DNA of 64,000 nt, taken from positions 1,991,501-2,055,500 of the forward strand of contig NZ_CP060131.1 of the NCBI RefSeq assembly GCF_014235185.1, in the 5' to 3' direction. The notes beneath the pieces are model-generated. The model had not been told where the DNA came from, did not search any database, and was given only the letters and a program-made list of their open reading frames with translations. The position numbers and the translations under genes are program-made. Each line of letters starts with the position of its first letter. The first letter of the stretch is position 1. The stretch is from Pseudonocardia petroleophila. GTDB lineage: Bacteria > Actinomycetota > Actinomycetes > Mycobacteriales > Pseudonocardiaceae. Below, piece by piece: positions 16,864-26,438 of the stretch.

Positions 16864-17706
16864 TCAGGCGACGGTGGCCCGCCCGCGCAGGCGGGCCACC
16901 ACCCGGCACCCGACGTAGAGCAGGAACGAGATCGCGGCCACGTAGCCCGACACCGGCAGCCCGGGGGCCAGCGACAGGACGGCGCCGCCCACCAGCGCGA
17001 CCTCCGCGAACACCACCGCGATGACGGTGGCGGCCAGCGGGCTCGCGGTGACCCGCGCGGCCGCCGCCCCGGGCGCGATCATCACCGACAGCACGAGGAT
17101 CGCGCCGACGATCGGCACCGCGAGCGCCGTGACGAGCCCGACGAGCACCGCGAACACCAGCGACAGCGCCCGCACCGGCACCCCGCGGGCGACCGCGACG
17201 TCGGCGTCGGTGCTGGCGAACAGCAGCGGCCGGTACAGCACCGCGAGCACCGCGACCACGACGACGGCGACGACCGCGAGCACGATCAGGTCGGCCGAGT
17301 TGACCGACACGATCGAGCCCGTGAGCAGCCCGAACTTGTTCGACGCCCGCCCGCTGTAGAGCGAGAGCATCAGCACGCCGAGCCCGAGCCCGAACGCCAG
17401 CACCACCCCGATGACGGAGTCGCGCTCGCGCTGCCGCAGCCCCAGTATCCCGAACACCAGCCCGGCGACGACGGCCCCCACGACGGCCCCGATCCCGACC
17501 CCGACGCCGATCAGCAGGGCGGCCGCGCCGCCGGTGAAGGCCAGCTCCGCGGTGCCGTGCACGGCGAACGCCATCCCGCGGGAGACGATCAGCGGGGCGA
17601 GGGCGCCCGCGACGATCCCGAGCACCGCGCACGCGATGAGCGCGTTCTGCACGAAGTCGAAGGTCAGCAGCTGCCCGATGCCCTCGAAGGTGAAGATCCG
17701 GTCCAT
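16864..17706 (-). CDS. Metal ABC transporter permease (ZnuB/ABC-3 family)
   Basis: This 280-residue protein has about eight hydrophobic helices and matches the ABC-3 permease family of Zn2+/Mn2+ importers. It has VSRGMAFAVHGTAELAFTGG near residue 42, ALVTALAVPIVGAILVLSVMIAPGAAA near residue 190 (the family's most conserved region) and a C-terminal LPVSGYVAAI. ATG 17706 overlaps the stop of the ATPase gene by one base, so the three transporter genes are tightly coupled. Confidence 0.88.
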   Translation of the reverse strand: MDRIFTFEGIGQLLTFDFVQNALIACAVLGIVAGALAPLIVSRGMAFAVHGTAELAFTGGAAALLIGVGVGIGAVVGAVVAGLVFGILGLRQRERDSVIGVVLAFGLGLGVLMLSLYSGRASNKFGLLTGSIVSVNSADLIVLAVVAVVVVAVLAVLYRPLLFASTDADVAVARGVPVRALSLVFAVLVGLVTALAVPIVGAILVLSVMIAPGAAAARVTASPLAATVIAVVFAEVALVGGAVLSLAPGLPVSGYVAAISFLLYVGCRVVARLRGRATVA

Positions 17707-18536
17707 CAGTGGTGCGCCCCGCTCGACCCGTCGGCCCCGCGTCCGTCGGCGCCGACCACGACGAGCCGGTCGCGCACCCGCAGGACGTCGACGTCGGTGC
17801 CGTAGAGCTCGGAGAGCACCTCGGAGGTCATGACCTCCTCGGGCGGCCCGATCCGGAACCTCCCGTCGACCAGGTAGAGCACGCGGTCGACGAGCGGCAG
17901 CACCGGGTTGATCTCGTGGGTGACGAACAGGACCGCGGTGTCGTGGTCGCGGCGCCGGGCGTCGATGAGGTCGGTGACCGTGCGCTGGTGGGCGAGGTCC
18001 AGGGAGAGCAGCGGCTCGTCGCACAGCAGGACGTCGGGGTCGCCGACGAGCGCCTGGGCGACGCGCAGGCGCTGCTGCTCACCGCCGGACAGGCGCCCGA
18101 CCGGGGAGTCGGCGTACGCCGTGCCCCCGACGGAGGCGAGCGCCGCGTCGACCCGGGCCCGGCGCTCGCGGCGCCCGCGCAGGCCGAGGCCGAGCCGGTG
18201 GCCGTCGAGCCCGAGCCCGACCAGGTCGCGCCCGCGCAGCGGCAGGTCGGGGTCGAGCGCCTTCTGCTGCGGCACGTACCCGATGGTCGGGTTGCCCCGG
18301 CGGGGCGCGGAGCCCGCGATGCGCACCTCGCCACCGGAGAGCGGCAGCAGGCCCAGCAGGACCCGCATCAGCGTGGTCTTGCCCGAGCCGTTCGGGCCGA
18401 GCACGGCGAGGAACTCCCCGCGCGCGACGTCGAGGTCGAGACCGTCCCAGAGCGTGCGCTCGCCGAAGCGGACGCTCGCGCCCCGCAGGGCCACGGCGGG
18501 GGCGACGACGGGCACGCGCTCCAGTGTGACGACCAT
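17706..18536 (-). CDS. Metal ABC transporter ATP-binding protein
   Basis: A 276-residue ABC ATPase of the zinc/manganese type. It has Walker A GPNGSGKTT near residue 47, Q-loop YVPQQKALDP, signature LSGGEQQRL near residue 150, Walker B VLLCDEPLLSLD and H-loop FVTHE. A short C-terminal extension ends in His residues. ATG 18536 overlaps the stop of the binding-protein gene by one base. It powers the permease encoded just downstream. Confidence 0.92.
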   Translation of the reverse strand: MVVTLERVPVVAPAVALRGASVRFGERTLWDGLDLDVARGEFLAVLGPNGSGKTTLMRVLLGLLPLSGGEVRIAGSAPRRGNPTIGYVPQQKALDPDLPLRGRDLVGLGLDGHRLGLGLRGRRERRARVDAALASVGGTAYADSPVGRLSGGEQQRLRVAQALVGDPDVLLCDEPLLSLDLAHQRTVTDLIDARRRDHDTAVLFVTHEINPVLPLVDRVLYLVDGRFRIGPPEEVMTSEVLSELYGTDVDVLRVRDRLVVVGADGRGADGSSGAHH

Positions 18537-19498
18537 CAGACGGGGTTGAGCGCGGCGGTCAGTGCCTCGACCTGGTCGGTCATCCAGCCGATGTAGTCGG
18601 TGCCCTCGGGCAGGGTCTCGGTGACCTCGACGACCGGCACGCCCACCGCCTCCGCGGCCTGCCGCACCTGGTCGGTGGTGGGGGTCTCGGTCTGGGCGTT
18701 GAGGATCAGGGCGCGCAGCGGGTCCGGCGTGGCCGGGTCGAACAGGGCGAGCGTGGCGGCGACGACGGCCGCGGGCGGGTCGGTGTCCTCCTCGACGGCC
18801 TCGGAGAACTCCGGCGGGGTGGCGTCGATCAGGCCGGAGGTCTCGATGAGGTAGCCGGGGACCGGCTCGGTGACGGCGACGCGGCCGCCCGGCACCGAGG
18901 CGCCCGCGGCCTGCGCCCGCTCGATCAGCCCCGCGACCGCCGCGTCGAAGGACTGCGCGTTCGCGGTGTAGGTGGCGGCGTTCGCGGGGTCGGCGGCCCC
19001 GAGCTCCTGCGCCAGCCGGTCGGCGAGGGTCTGCATCGTGGGCAGGCTGTACCAGAAGTGCTCGTTGAACTCGCCGTGGTCGTGCCCGTCGTCCGCCGAG
19101 TGCTCCTCGCCCGCCTCCTCGGCGGGGACCAGCCCGGAGAGCTCCGCGACGTCGATGACGGTCCGCTCGCCACCCGCGGACTCCAGCAGCTGCGGCATGA
19201 ACTCGTCGTACCCGCCGCCGTTGTAGACGACGACGTCGCCGCCCGCGACGGTGGCGGCGTCGGTGGGGGTGCTCTCGTAGGAGTGCGGGTCGGCGGCGGG
19301 GTCGCTGATCAGCGACGTGATCGTGACCGCATCGCCCCCGACGGCCCGCGCGATGCTGCCGTAGACGTTCGTCGACGCGACGACGGTGAGCGTCCCGTCC
19401 TCGGCGGCGGCGGGGGCGGGTGCCCCGCCCGAGCCGCAGGCCGTCAGCGTGAGGGCGGCGAGGGCGGTGGCCGCCCCGGCCAGTGGACGCAGTCGCAT
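18536..19498 (-). CDS. Zinc/manganese ABC transporter substrate-binding lipoprotein (ZnuA-like)
   Basis: This 320-residue protein has a signal peptide and lipobox LTLTACG. The cluster A-I metal-binding fold is shown by DPHSYESTPTD near residue 72 and by a His/Asp/Glu-rich loop (EEHSADDGHDHGEFNEH, about residues 133-149) typical of zinc binders. A conserved EPVPGYL precedes the second lobe. It is probably exposed on the outer face of the membrane and delivers Zn2+ to the permease. It is the first gene of the operon, with a Zur-like palindrome upstream. Confidence 0.88.
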   Translation of the reverse strand: MRLRPLAGAATALAALTLTACGSGGAPAPAAAEDGTLTVVASTNVYGSIARAVGGDAVTITSLISDPAADPHSYESTPTDAATVAGGDVVVYNGGGYDEFMPQLLESAGGERTVIDVAELSGLVPAEEAGEEHSADDGHDHGEFNEHFWYSLPTMQTLADRLAQELGAADPANAATYTANAQSFDAAVAGLIERAQAAGASVPGGRVAVTEPVPGYLIETSGLIDATPPEFSEAVEEDTDPPAAVVAATLALFDPATPDPLRALILNAQTETPTTDQVRQAAEAVGVPVVEVTETLPEGTDYIGWMTDQVEALTAALNPV

Positions 19499-19520
19499 GC
19501 GACGAACTCCCGTGCAGTAG

Positions 19521-19535
19521 CGATAACCGTTGTCG
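19521..19535. promoter_or_regulatory. Zur-box-like palindrome upstream of the metal transporter operon
   Basis: CGATAAC-C-GTTGTCG is a near-perfect palindrome (6 of 7 pairs) 22-36 bp upstream of the binding-protein start. Its position and TAAC/GTT core fit actinobacterial Zur operators, which repress zinc uptake genes when zinc is sufficient. The assignment to Zur is inference. Confidence 0.5.
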
Positions 19536-19592
19536 ATTCACTCTAGCGTGTGGTGCGGGTGCGGGGCCGCCGGGCTTTCGAGCCCGCGTCTG

Positions 19593-19605
19593 AACCGTTA
19601 CGGTT
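19593..19605. promoter_or_regulatory. Palindrome just upstream of the LacI-family gene
   Basis: AACCG-TTA-CGGTT is a perfect 13-bp palindrome ending seven bases before the start codon of the LacI-type regulator. It could be that protein's own operator. It shares AACCGTT with the Zur-like palindrome 70 bp away. Confidence 0.35.
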
Positions 19606-19611
19606 GCCCTG

Positions 19612-20715
19612 ATGCGCGGATCCCGTGACGTACGGCGCCCGGCGACGCTCGCGTCCCTGGCCGCCGAGCTCGGCGTGTCCCGCACCACCGTCTCCAACGC
19701 CTACAACCGCCCCGACCAGCTCTCCGCCCCGCTGCGGGCGCGGGTCCTGGAGGCGGCCCGGCGGCTGGGCTACCCCGGGCCCGACCCCGTCGCCCGGTCC
19801 CTGCGGACCCGCCGCGCGGGCGCGGTGGGGCTGCTGCTGACCGAGGCGCTGTCCTACGCGTTCCGCGACCCCGCCGCCACCGGCTTCCTGGAGGGGCTGG
19901 CGCTGGCCTGCGAGCGGGCGGGGTCCGGGCTGCTGCTGGTGCCGGTGAGCCCCGAGCTGGCCGACGTCACCGCGGTGCACCAGGCGGGCGTCGACGGGTT
20001 CGTCGTCTACTCGGTGCGCGAGGACGACCCCCACTTCAAGGCCGTGCTCGAGCGCCCGGTGCCCACGGTGGTGTGCGACCAGCCGCTGAACGTCGAGGGC
20101 GTCGACCGCGTCGGGATCGACGACCGCGCCGCGATGCTCGACCTCGCCCGCCACCTCACCGGGCTGGGCCACCGGCGCATCGGGGTGCTCTGCATGCGCC
20201 TGGGCACCGGCCGCTACGACGGCCCGGCCGACGTCGACCGGCAGAACGGCGCGACCTACCCCGTGCAGCGCAACCGGCTCGGCGGCCTGCGCGACGGCTT
20301 CGCCGAGGCGGGGATCGACTGGGCGGGCGTCCCCGTGCACGAGCGGTTCGCCCACAGCGTCGACGCGGGGCAGTCGGCGGCGGCGGAGCTGCTCGCCGCC
20401 CACCCGGAGATCACCGCGATCGCCTGCACGTCCGACATCCTCGCCCTCGGCGCGCTGCGCCACGCCGCCGAGCGCGGGCTGCGGGTGCCCGAGGACCTGA
20501 CGGTCACCGGCTTCGACGGCGTCCCCGAGGGACTGCGGGCCGGGCTCACGACGGTGCGCCAGCCCGTGCTGGAGAAGGGGCGGGCGGCCGGCGAGCTGCT
20601 GCTCGACCGCGGCGACCGCAACCGACCCCGCACCGTCCTGCTGCCCACCGAGCTGATCGTCGGCACCACGGGGGCGGCGCCGCGCGCGCAGGAGCGCTGG
20701 TTCCCGGGCTGGTGA
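19612..20715 (+). CDS. LacI-family transcriptional regulator
   Basis: This 367-residue protein has an N-terminal helix-turn-helix (TLASLAAELGVSRTTVSNAYNRPDQLS, about residues 13-37) and hinge region, then a periplasmic-binding-protein-like ligand domain (from about residue 62, GAVGLLLTEALSYAF) ending with LTTVRQP and LLPTELIVGTTG, all typical of LacI/GalR proteins. The effector is unknown. No sugar genes lie next to it; its immediate neighbours are a divergent zinc transporter and an acyltransferase. Autoregulation at the upstream palindrome is possible. Confidence 0.9.
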   Translation: MRGSRDVRRPATLASLAAELGVSRTTVSNAYNRPDQLSAPLRARVLEAARRLGYPGPDPVARSLRTRRAGAVGLLLTEALSYAFRDPAATGFLEGLALACERAGSGLLLVPVSPELADVTAVHQAGVDGFVVYSVREDDPHFKAVLERPVPTVVCDQPLNVEGVDRVGIDDRAAMLDLARHLTGLGHRRIGVLCMRLGTGRYDGPADVDRQNGATYPVQRNRLGGLRDGFAEAGIDWAGVPVHERFAHSVDAGQSAAAELLAAHPEITAIACTSDILALGALRHAAERGLRVPEDLTVTGFDGVPEGLRAGLTTVRQPVLEKGRAAGELLLDRGDRNRPRTVLLPTELIVGTTGAAPRAQERWFPGW

Positions 20716-20790
20716 TCCGGGCCGATCGGGACCCCACCGCGGCGATCGCCTAGCGTCGACGGGTCGCGTCGGACGATCGAGGGAGCGTGC

Positions 20791-22794
20791 GTGGCCAGTC
20801 CCGCACCGGTCGGGCCCGCCCGGTCACCGGACGCGGCCCCGGTGCGCTCGCGGTTCCGGCCCGAGCTGCAGGGCCTGCGCGCCGTCGCCGTCGCGCTGGT
20901 CGTGGTCTACCACGTCTGGTTCGACCGGGTCTCCGGCGGCGTCGACGTCTTCTTCGTGATCTCGGGGTTCCTGCTCACCGGGCAGCTCGCGCGGGCGGCC
21001 GAGCGCGGCGCGCCCCTCGATCTCGTGCGGCGCTGGAGCCGCACGGTGGTGCGGCTGGTGCCGTCGGTCTGCGTGGTCCTCGTGGGCACCGTCGGGGCCG
21101 CGGCGCTGGTGCTGCCCGAGTCCCGGTGGGCGCAGACCGTGCGCGAGGTCGTGGCCGCGGCCCTGTACCTGGAGAACTGGCAGCTCGCCTCGGACGCAGT
21201 CGACTACGCCGCCCGCAACGACGTGGCCAGCGTCGTGCAGCAGTTCTGGTCGCTGTCGATCCAGGTGCAGTTCTTCGTGGTCTGGCCGCTGCTCGTCGCG
21301 GTCGTCGTCCTGGCCGGACCGCTCGCGGGGGTGCGGGCCCGGCTGCTCGCGGCCCTGTCCGCGGTGCTCGTCGTCTCGCTGACGTGCTCGGTGGTGATGA
21401 CGGCGCAGGACCAGCCGCTCGCCTACTTCCACTCGGCGACGCGGATGTGGGAGTTCGCGCTCGGGGGGCTGCTCGCGCTCGTCGTCGACGCGCTGGTCCT
21501 GTCCCGGCGCGCGCGGCTCCTGGCCGGATGGGTCGGGCTGGTCGGGATGGTGGCCTGCGGGTTCGTCCTCGACGTCGGCTCGTCGTTCCCCGGATGGGCC
21601 GCCCTGTGGCCGACCGCCTGCGCCGTGCTCGTCCTCGGCGCCGGCACCTCGGGCGACGCCCGCGGCGTCGACCGGGTGCTGTCCGCGCGTCCGATGCAGC
21701 ACCTCGGTGACCTCAGCTTCGCGCTGTACCTGTGGCACTGGCCGGTGCTGGTCCTCTACCTGGTGGTGCAGGGCCGGGAGGAGGTCGGCCTGCGGGGCGG
21801 GCTCGGGATCGTCGCGCTGTCGCTCGTGCTGGCCGTCGCGACCTACCACGGGGTGGAGCGGCCGCTGATCGCCCGCGCTCCGGGCACCGGGCAGGGCTTC
21901 CGGCTGGGCGCCGTCTGCACCGCCGTGGTCCTGCTCGTCGCGGCCGCGTGGCAGGTCGAGGCGATGCAGCGCGACCCGGGGACGGTCGGCGTGGGCGACG
22001 CGTCGCACCCGGGCGCGGTTGCGCTGGTGTCCGGTCCGGTGGACCCGGCCCCGCTGCTCCCCGCCCCCGTGGCGGTCTACGACGACTGGGCCGAGGTCGA
22101 CTGGGACTGCGCGCCGATGAGCCGCTACCCCTCCGACGTGTGCGTCCAACCGTTCGAGGGGGAGCCGCGCGAGCGCGTCGTCGTGGTCGGCGACTCCCAC
22201 GCGTAGCAGCTCCTGCCCGTGCTGGAGGCCGTGGCCGCCGACGAGGGCTGGCAGCTGGCCCACATCCTGCTGGGCGCGTGCCCGTTCTCCACCGCCTCCG
22301 AGGTCGACCCGTCCTGGACCGGGTGCGTGGAGTGGAACGACGCGGCCGCCGCGGAGATCCTCGACATGGGCGCCACCGGGGTGGTCACCCTGGCCAGCCG
22401 CGACGTGCGGGTCGGGCTCACCGAGCGGACCCCGCCGGGGTTCGTGGAGCAGTGGAGGCGGCTCGCCGACGCGGGCCTGCCGGTCCTCGCGGTGCGCGAC
22501 AACCCGCGGTTCGACTCCTCCATGCCGGACTGCGCGATCCAGGGCGACCCGGCGCGGTGCGGCGCCCCGCGGGAGGAGCTCTACACCGCGTCCCCGCCGT
22601 GGGCCGCGCTCGACGACCTGCCCGACAACGTCCGGTTCCTCGACATCGCCGACAGCGTCTGCGAGCCGGAGTTCTGCCCGGCCGCGATCGGCAACGTGCT
22701 GGTCTACCTCGACGACAACCACCTCAGCGCGTCCTACGCCACCTCGATGGTGCCGCTGGTCGAGGACGAGGTGCGGGCCGCGCTGGGCGGCTAG
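20791..22794 (+). pseudogene. Acyltransferase-3/SGNH fusion protein interrupted by an in-frame amber codon
   Basis: A single frame from GTG 20791 to TAG 22792-22794 would encode a 667-residue OafA-like surface O-acyltransferase. About ten membrane helices (residues 15-390, beginning FRPELQGLRAVAVALVVVYHVWF) are followed by a C-terminal SGNH hydrolase-like domain. TAG at 22204-22206 breaks it directly after the catalytic block GDSHA, where relatives usually continue with Gln. One C-to-T change (CAG to TAG) explains it. The downstream part is intact and retains the catalytic DxxH-type motif (DDNHLS). There is no ribosome site for a separate start at ATG 22219. A recent nonsense mutation is most likely; a sequencing error is possible. 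Confidence 0.85.
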
Positions 22795-23540
22795 CCCCGG
22801 TCGCGGGCGGCGAGCAGCAGCTCCAGCAGCCGGGCGACGTCGGGCGGGCCCGCCACGCGGTGCGCCGCCGCGGTGTCGCCGTCGCCGACCTTCACCCCGA
22901 CGTCGCCCGCGCCCAACCGGGCGAACGCGGTCTCGTCGGTGACGTCGTCGCCCGCGAACAGCACCGCGTCGGCGCCCACGCGCTCGCGCAGCACGTCGAC
23001 GGCCATGCCCTTGTTCACCTGCAGCACCGCGAGGTCGAGCACGTCCTTGCCCGGGGTGGCCTCGACGCCGGGGCGGGCGGCGGGACCGGTGCGCACGGCG
23101 TCGAGCACCCGGGGGCCGACCCCGGGCCCGGCGCCGCGCACGTGCACCGCGATCCCGGCCGGCTTGTGCTCCAGCTTCACCCCGGGCTCGCCGTCGACGA
23201 GCGCGGTGACCTCGGCGGTCAGGGCGTCGAGCAGGGCGCGCTGGTCGTCGTCGAGGACGGCGCCGCCGTCGTCGAACTCCCCGCCGTGGCTGCCGACCAG
23301 CCGGATCGGGGCGCCGAAGCCGGAGGTCGCGGCGAGGTCGGCGAGGCCGCGGCCCGAGACCAGCGCCACGACGGTGCCGGGAAGCGTGGCGAGCGAGCCG
23401 AGCGCGGCGGCCGACTCCGGCAGCGGCCGCGACTCCGACGGCACGTCGACGAGCGGGGCGAGCACGCCGTCGAAGTCGAGGGCGACGAGCAGCGTCGGGA
23501 CCGCGGCGATCTCGCGCACCGCCTGGTCGAGGTCCGTCAC
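22791..23540 (-). CDS. otsB: Trehalose-6-phosphate phosphatase
   Basis: This 249-residue HAD-family enzyme has [10 protein letters not shown] (nucleophile Asp near residue 22), LVSGRG (motif II), NKGMAV (Lys of motif III) and [12 protein letters not shown] (motif IV). It dephosphorylates trehalose-6-phosphate to trehalose. GTG 23540 overlaps the otsA stop by four bases, giving a coupled otsA-otsB pair. Its 3' end overlaps the convergent acyltransferase pseudogene by four bases. Confidence 0.92.
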   Translation of the reverse strand: MTDLDQAVREIAAVPTLLVALDFDGVLAPLVDVPSESRPLPESAAALGSLATLPGTVVALVSGRGLADLAATSGFGAPIRLVGSHGGEFDDGGAVLDDDQRALLDALTAEVTALVDGEPGVKLEHKPAGIAVHVRGAGPGVGPRVLDAVRTGPAARPGVEATPGKDVLDLAVLQVNKGMAVDVLRERVGADAVLFAGDDVTDETAFARLGAGDVGVKVGDGDTAAAHRVAGPPDVARLLELLLAARDRG

Positions 23541-24928
23541 GACGGCAGCCCCAGCGCGTCGAGGAAGGACCGGGCCCAGCGGTCGACGTCGTAGGCGAGG
23601 ACCTGGCGGCGCAGTGACCGCATCCGCTTGCGCGACTCGTCGGCCGGCATCGTCAGGGCCCGGTGCAGCGCGTTCTTCACGCCGTCGGTGTCGTGCGGGT
23701 TGACCAGCACCGACTCCTTCAGCTCGATCGCGGCCCCGGCGAACTCCGAGAGCACCAGCACCCCGCCGAGGTCGCTGCGGCACGCCACGTACTCCTTCGC
23801 GACGAGGTTCATGCCGTCGCGCAGGGGCGTGACCAGCATGACGTCGGCGGCGACGAAGAACGCGGCGAGCTCGTCGCGGGGCAGGGACTGGTGCAGGTAG
23901 TGCAGCACCGGGTGCCCGACGCGCGCGAACGTGCCGTTGATCCGGCCCACCGACTGCTCGATGCCGGCCCGCATCGTCTGGTAGTGCTCGACGCGCTCGC
24001 GGCTGGGCGTGGCGAGCTGGATCATCACGGTGTCGCCCGCCCGGTCCTCCTGCAGCAGCTCCTCGAACGCGCGCAGCCGGACGTCGATGCCCTTGGTGTA
24101 GTCGAGGCGGTCGACCCCGAGGATGACGCGCTCGGGGTTGCCCAGGTCGTTGCGGATCTCCTTGGCGCGCTGCTGCACCTCGGGGGTGCGGGAGAGCTCG
24201 TCGAGCTGCGCCGAGTCGATCGAGATGGGGAACGCGCCGAGCTTGACGGTGCGCCCGTCGTAGCTGACCTCGTTGCGGGCGCCGGGCCTGGCGTCGGTGA
24301 AGCGGGTGGCCAGCCAGCGGAAGTTGCGGACGCCACCGGGGGTGTGGAAGCCGACGAGGTCGGCGCCGAGCAGCCCCTCGACGATCTCCTTGCGCCACGG
24401 CAGCTGCTGGTAGAGCTCCGTGGGCGGGAACGGGATGTGCAGGAAGAAGCCGATCCGCAGGTCGGGCCGCAGCGCGCGCAGCTCGGCGGGGAGCAGCTGC
24501 AGCTGGTAGTCCTGGATCCAGACGGTGGCGTTCGGGGCGGCGACCTCGGCGACGACCTCGGCGAACCGCTTGTTGACCCGGACGTAGGCCTGCCACCAGT
24601 GCCGGTGGAACGCCGGCGGCGCGACGACGTCGTGGTAGAGCGGCCACAGCGTGCCGTTGGAGAAGCCCTCGTAGTAGTCCTCGACGTCCCTGGCCGTGAG
24701 CATGACCGGGTGCAGCGCCAGGCCGTCCTCGACGAACGGCTCGGCCTCGGCGTCGGCGAGCCCCGGCCAGCCGACCCACGCGCCCTCCCGGCTGCGCAGC
24801 ATCGGCTCCAGCGCCGTGACCAGGCCGCCGGGGCTGCGCTTCCACCGCTGCGTGCCGTCCGGGAGCTTCTCCAGGTCCACCGGCAGCCGGTTGGCCACCA
24901 CCACGAACTCGGCGCTCTGTTCGGCCAC
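23537..24928 (-). CDS. otsA: Trehalose-6-phosphate synthase
   Basis: A 463-residue GT20 glycosyltransferase. It has the N-terminal [18 protein letters not shown] near residue 32, [12 protein letters not shown] near residue 130, [16 protein letters not shown], and the nucleotide-sugar-binding [11 protein letters not shown] near residue 270. It condenses UDP- or GDP-glucose with glucose-6-phosphate. With otsB it makes trehalose, an osmoprotectant and a precursor of cell-envelope glycolipids. ATG 24928. Confidence 0.95.
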   Translation of the reverse strand: MAEQSAEFVVVANRLPVDLEKLPDGTQRWKRSPGGLVTALEPMLRSREGAWVGWPGLADAEAEPFVEDGLALHPVMLTARDVEDYYEGFSNGTLWPLYHDVVAPPAFHRHWWQAYVRVNKRFAEVVAEVAAPNATVWIQDYQLQLLPAELRALRPDLRIGFFLHIPFPPTELYQQLPWRKEIVEGLLGADLVGFHTPGGVRNFRWLATRFTDARPGARNEVSYDGRTVKLGAFPISIDSAQLDELSRTPEVQQRAKEIRNDLGNPERVILGVDRLDYTKGIDVRLRAFEELLQEDRAGDTVMIQLATPSRERVEHYQTMRAGIEQSVGRINGTFARVGHPVLHYLHQSLPRDELAAFFVAADVMLVTPLRDGMNLVAKEYVACRSDLGGVLVLSEFAGAAIELKESVLVNPHDTDGVKNALHRALTMPADESRKRMRSLRRQVLAYDVDRWARSFLDALGLPS

Positions 24929-24967
24929 GGACTCTCCTCGTCGTACGGGTCATCGACGGCGGTGAGC

Positions 24968-26380
24968 CTACGCGGGACCGGCCTCCGGTGCGGGCTCCGC
25001 GACGGCCGGTCCGGTCGGGCGCTGCGGGCGGGTCAGGAAATCGCCGAGCGCCACCCCGGCGGCGAGCGCGAGCCCGATGCCCAGCGCGAGCGTGATGGTC
25101 ACCAGGCCGTCGGAGACGCCCTCGATCGCGAGCTGGTAGAAGCCCCGGTACGCGCTGAACCCGGGCAGCAGCGGGGTGATGCCGGCCAGGGTGATCACCA
25201 GCGGCGGGACGATCCGCCCGCGGCGGAACAGCCCCGCGGCGAGCCCGACGACGATCGCGGCGGCCCCGGTCGCCGCCACCGGCCCGATGCCCGCGAGCTG
25301 CACGAGCAGGCTGTAGGAGCCGAAGCCCGCGGCCCCGGCGATCGCGGCGGCCAGCAGCGAGCGCCACGGCGCGTACCCGGCGAGCGCGTAGCCGGCCGCG
25401 GCCACCCCGGCGGCCAGGGTCGAGAGCCAGAACCGCCCGACGCCCGTCGGCAGCTCACCGGCCACCTCCAGCGGCGGTGCGAACTCGAGCCCGACGCGCA
25501 GGCCCATCACGACCCCGACCAGCAGCCCGGCGGAGAGCAGGAGGATCTCCATCGCCCGGCCGGCGGACGTGACGTAGTTGCCGGTGATCGCGTCCTGCAC
25601 GGTGCCGACGACCGACAGCCCGGAGAGCAGCACCGTGATCGTCGCGGCGATGACAAGCGAGGGCCGGGTGCCCGGCGGGAACGCGCCCAGCCCGAACAGC
25701 GTCACCGTGGCCCCCGTGGCCAGCGCCCCGCCGACGACCTGCTGGTAGAACGCGGGCAGCCCGCGCCGGTTGAGCAGGCGCCCGATCCGGTCGATCGCGG
25801 CGGTGACGGCGAACGCGTAGAGGCCGGTGACCCAGCCGCCGCCGAGCAGCACGGCGATCGACGCGGCCAGCGCCGCCCAGCCGACCGTGGCCACCCAGCG
25901 CGGGTACGGGTGCCGCGAGCGGACCGCCTCGGACAGCTCGGTGGCCGCCGTGCGCACGTCGACGGAGCCGGACTCGACGCGCGCGACGATCCCCCCGACC
26001 GCGAGCAGCCGGGTGAGGTCGAGCGAGCGGTACTGCACCAGCCGCATGGACGTCACCGGGGCCGCGGCCATCCCGCGGTGGCAGCACATCGTGATCGAGG
26101 TGAACGTGATGTCGACGTCGACGGCGGACAGGCCCGCCGCCGCCGCCAGCCGCAGCATGACGCCCGTCGTCTCGTCGACGCTCTCGCCGCTGGACAGCAG
26201 CACCTCGCCCACGCGCATGCAGAGGTCGAGCACCTCCTGCACCCGGGCGTCGTCGGGGACCTGGGGTCCGATCGGCCACAGCAGCTGCACGCTGGGCGGG
26301 CCGGGTTGCAGCAGGTCGTGGGCCTCCTTGCGGAGCTTGCTGCGGACGCGCCGGGTGAAGCGGGGGGTCTGGTCGGACAT
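24968..26380 (-). CDS. Threonine/serine exporter family protein (ThrE-like)
   Basis: A 470-residue membrane protein with the two-part architecture of ThrE. The N-terminal DUF1212 region (about residues 45-290) includes GESVDETTGVMLRLAAAAGL and four to five helices. The C-terminal DUF3815-like region (about 310-450) has five more helices and ends with LLPGFSAYRGFYQL. It probably exports small neutral amino acids using the proton gradient. It lies 39 bp downstream of nothing else on its strand and appears to be a single gene. Confidence 0.85.
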   Translation of the reverse strand: MSDQTPRFTRRVRSKLRKEAHDLLQPGPPSVQLLWPIGPQVPDDARVQEVLDLCMRVGEVLLSSGESVDETTGVMLRLAAAAGLSAVDVDITFTSITMCCHRGMAAAPVTSMRLVQYRSLDLTRLLAVGGIVARVESGSVDVRTAATELSEAVRSRHPYPRWVATVGWAALAASIAVLLGGGWVTGLYAFAVTAAIDRIGRLLNRRGLPAFYQQVVGGALATGATVTLFGLGAFPPGTRPSLVIAATITVLLSGLSVVGTVQDAITGNYVTSAGRAMEILLLSAGLLVGVVMGLRVGLEFAPPLEVAGELPTGVGRFWLSTLAAGVAAAGYALAGYAPWRSLLAAAIAGAAGFGSYSLLVQLAGIGPVAATGAAAIVVGLAAGLFRRGRIVPPLVITLAGITPLLPGFSAYRGFYQLAIEGVSDGLVTITLALGIGLALAAGVALGDFLTRPQRPTGPAVAEPAPEAGPA

Positions 26381-26438
26381 GCTCAGCCGCTCGTGACGGC
26401 AGGGGTCGTGCGGGGCATGGACGCCAGGGTAGGGGCCG

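Noticed and set aside
22219..22794. Separate SGNH hydrolase gene starting at ATG 22219
   Set aside because: It is in the same frame as the upstream acyltransferase, has no ribosome site, and lacks the GDSHA block that lies just before the amber codon.
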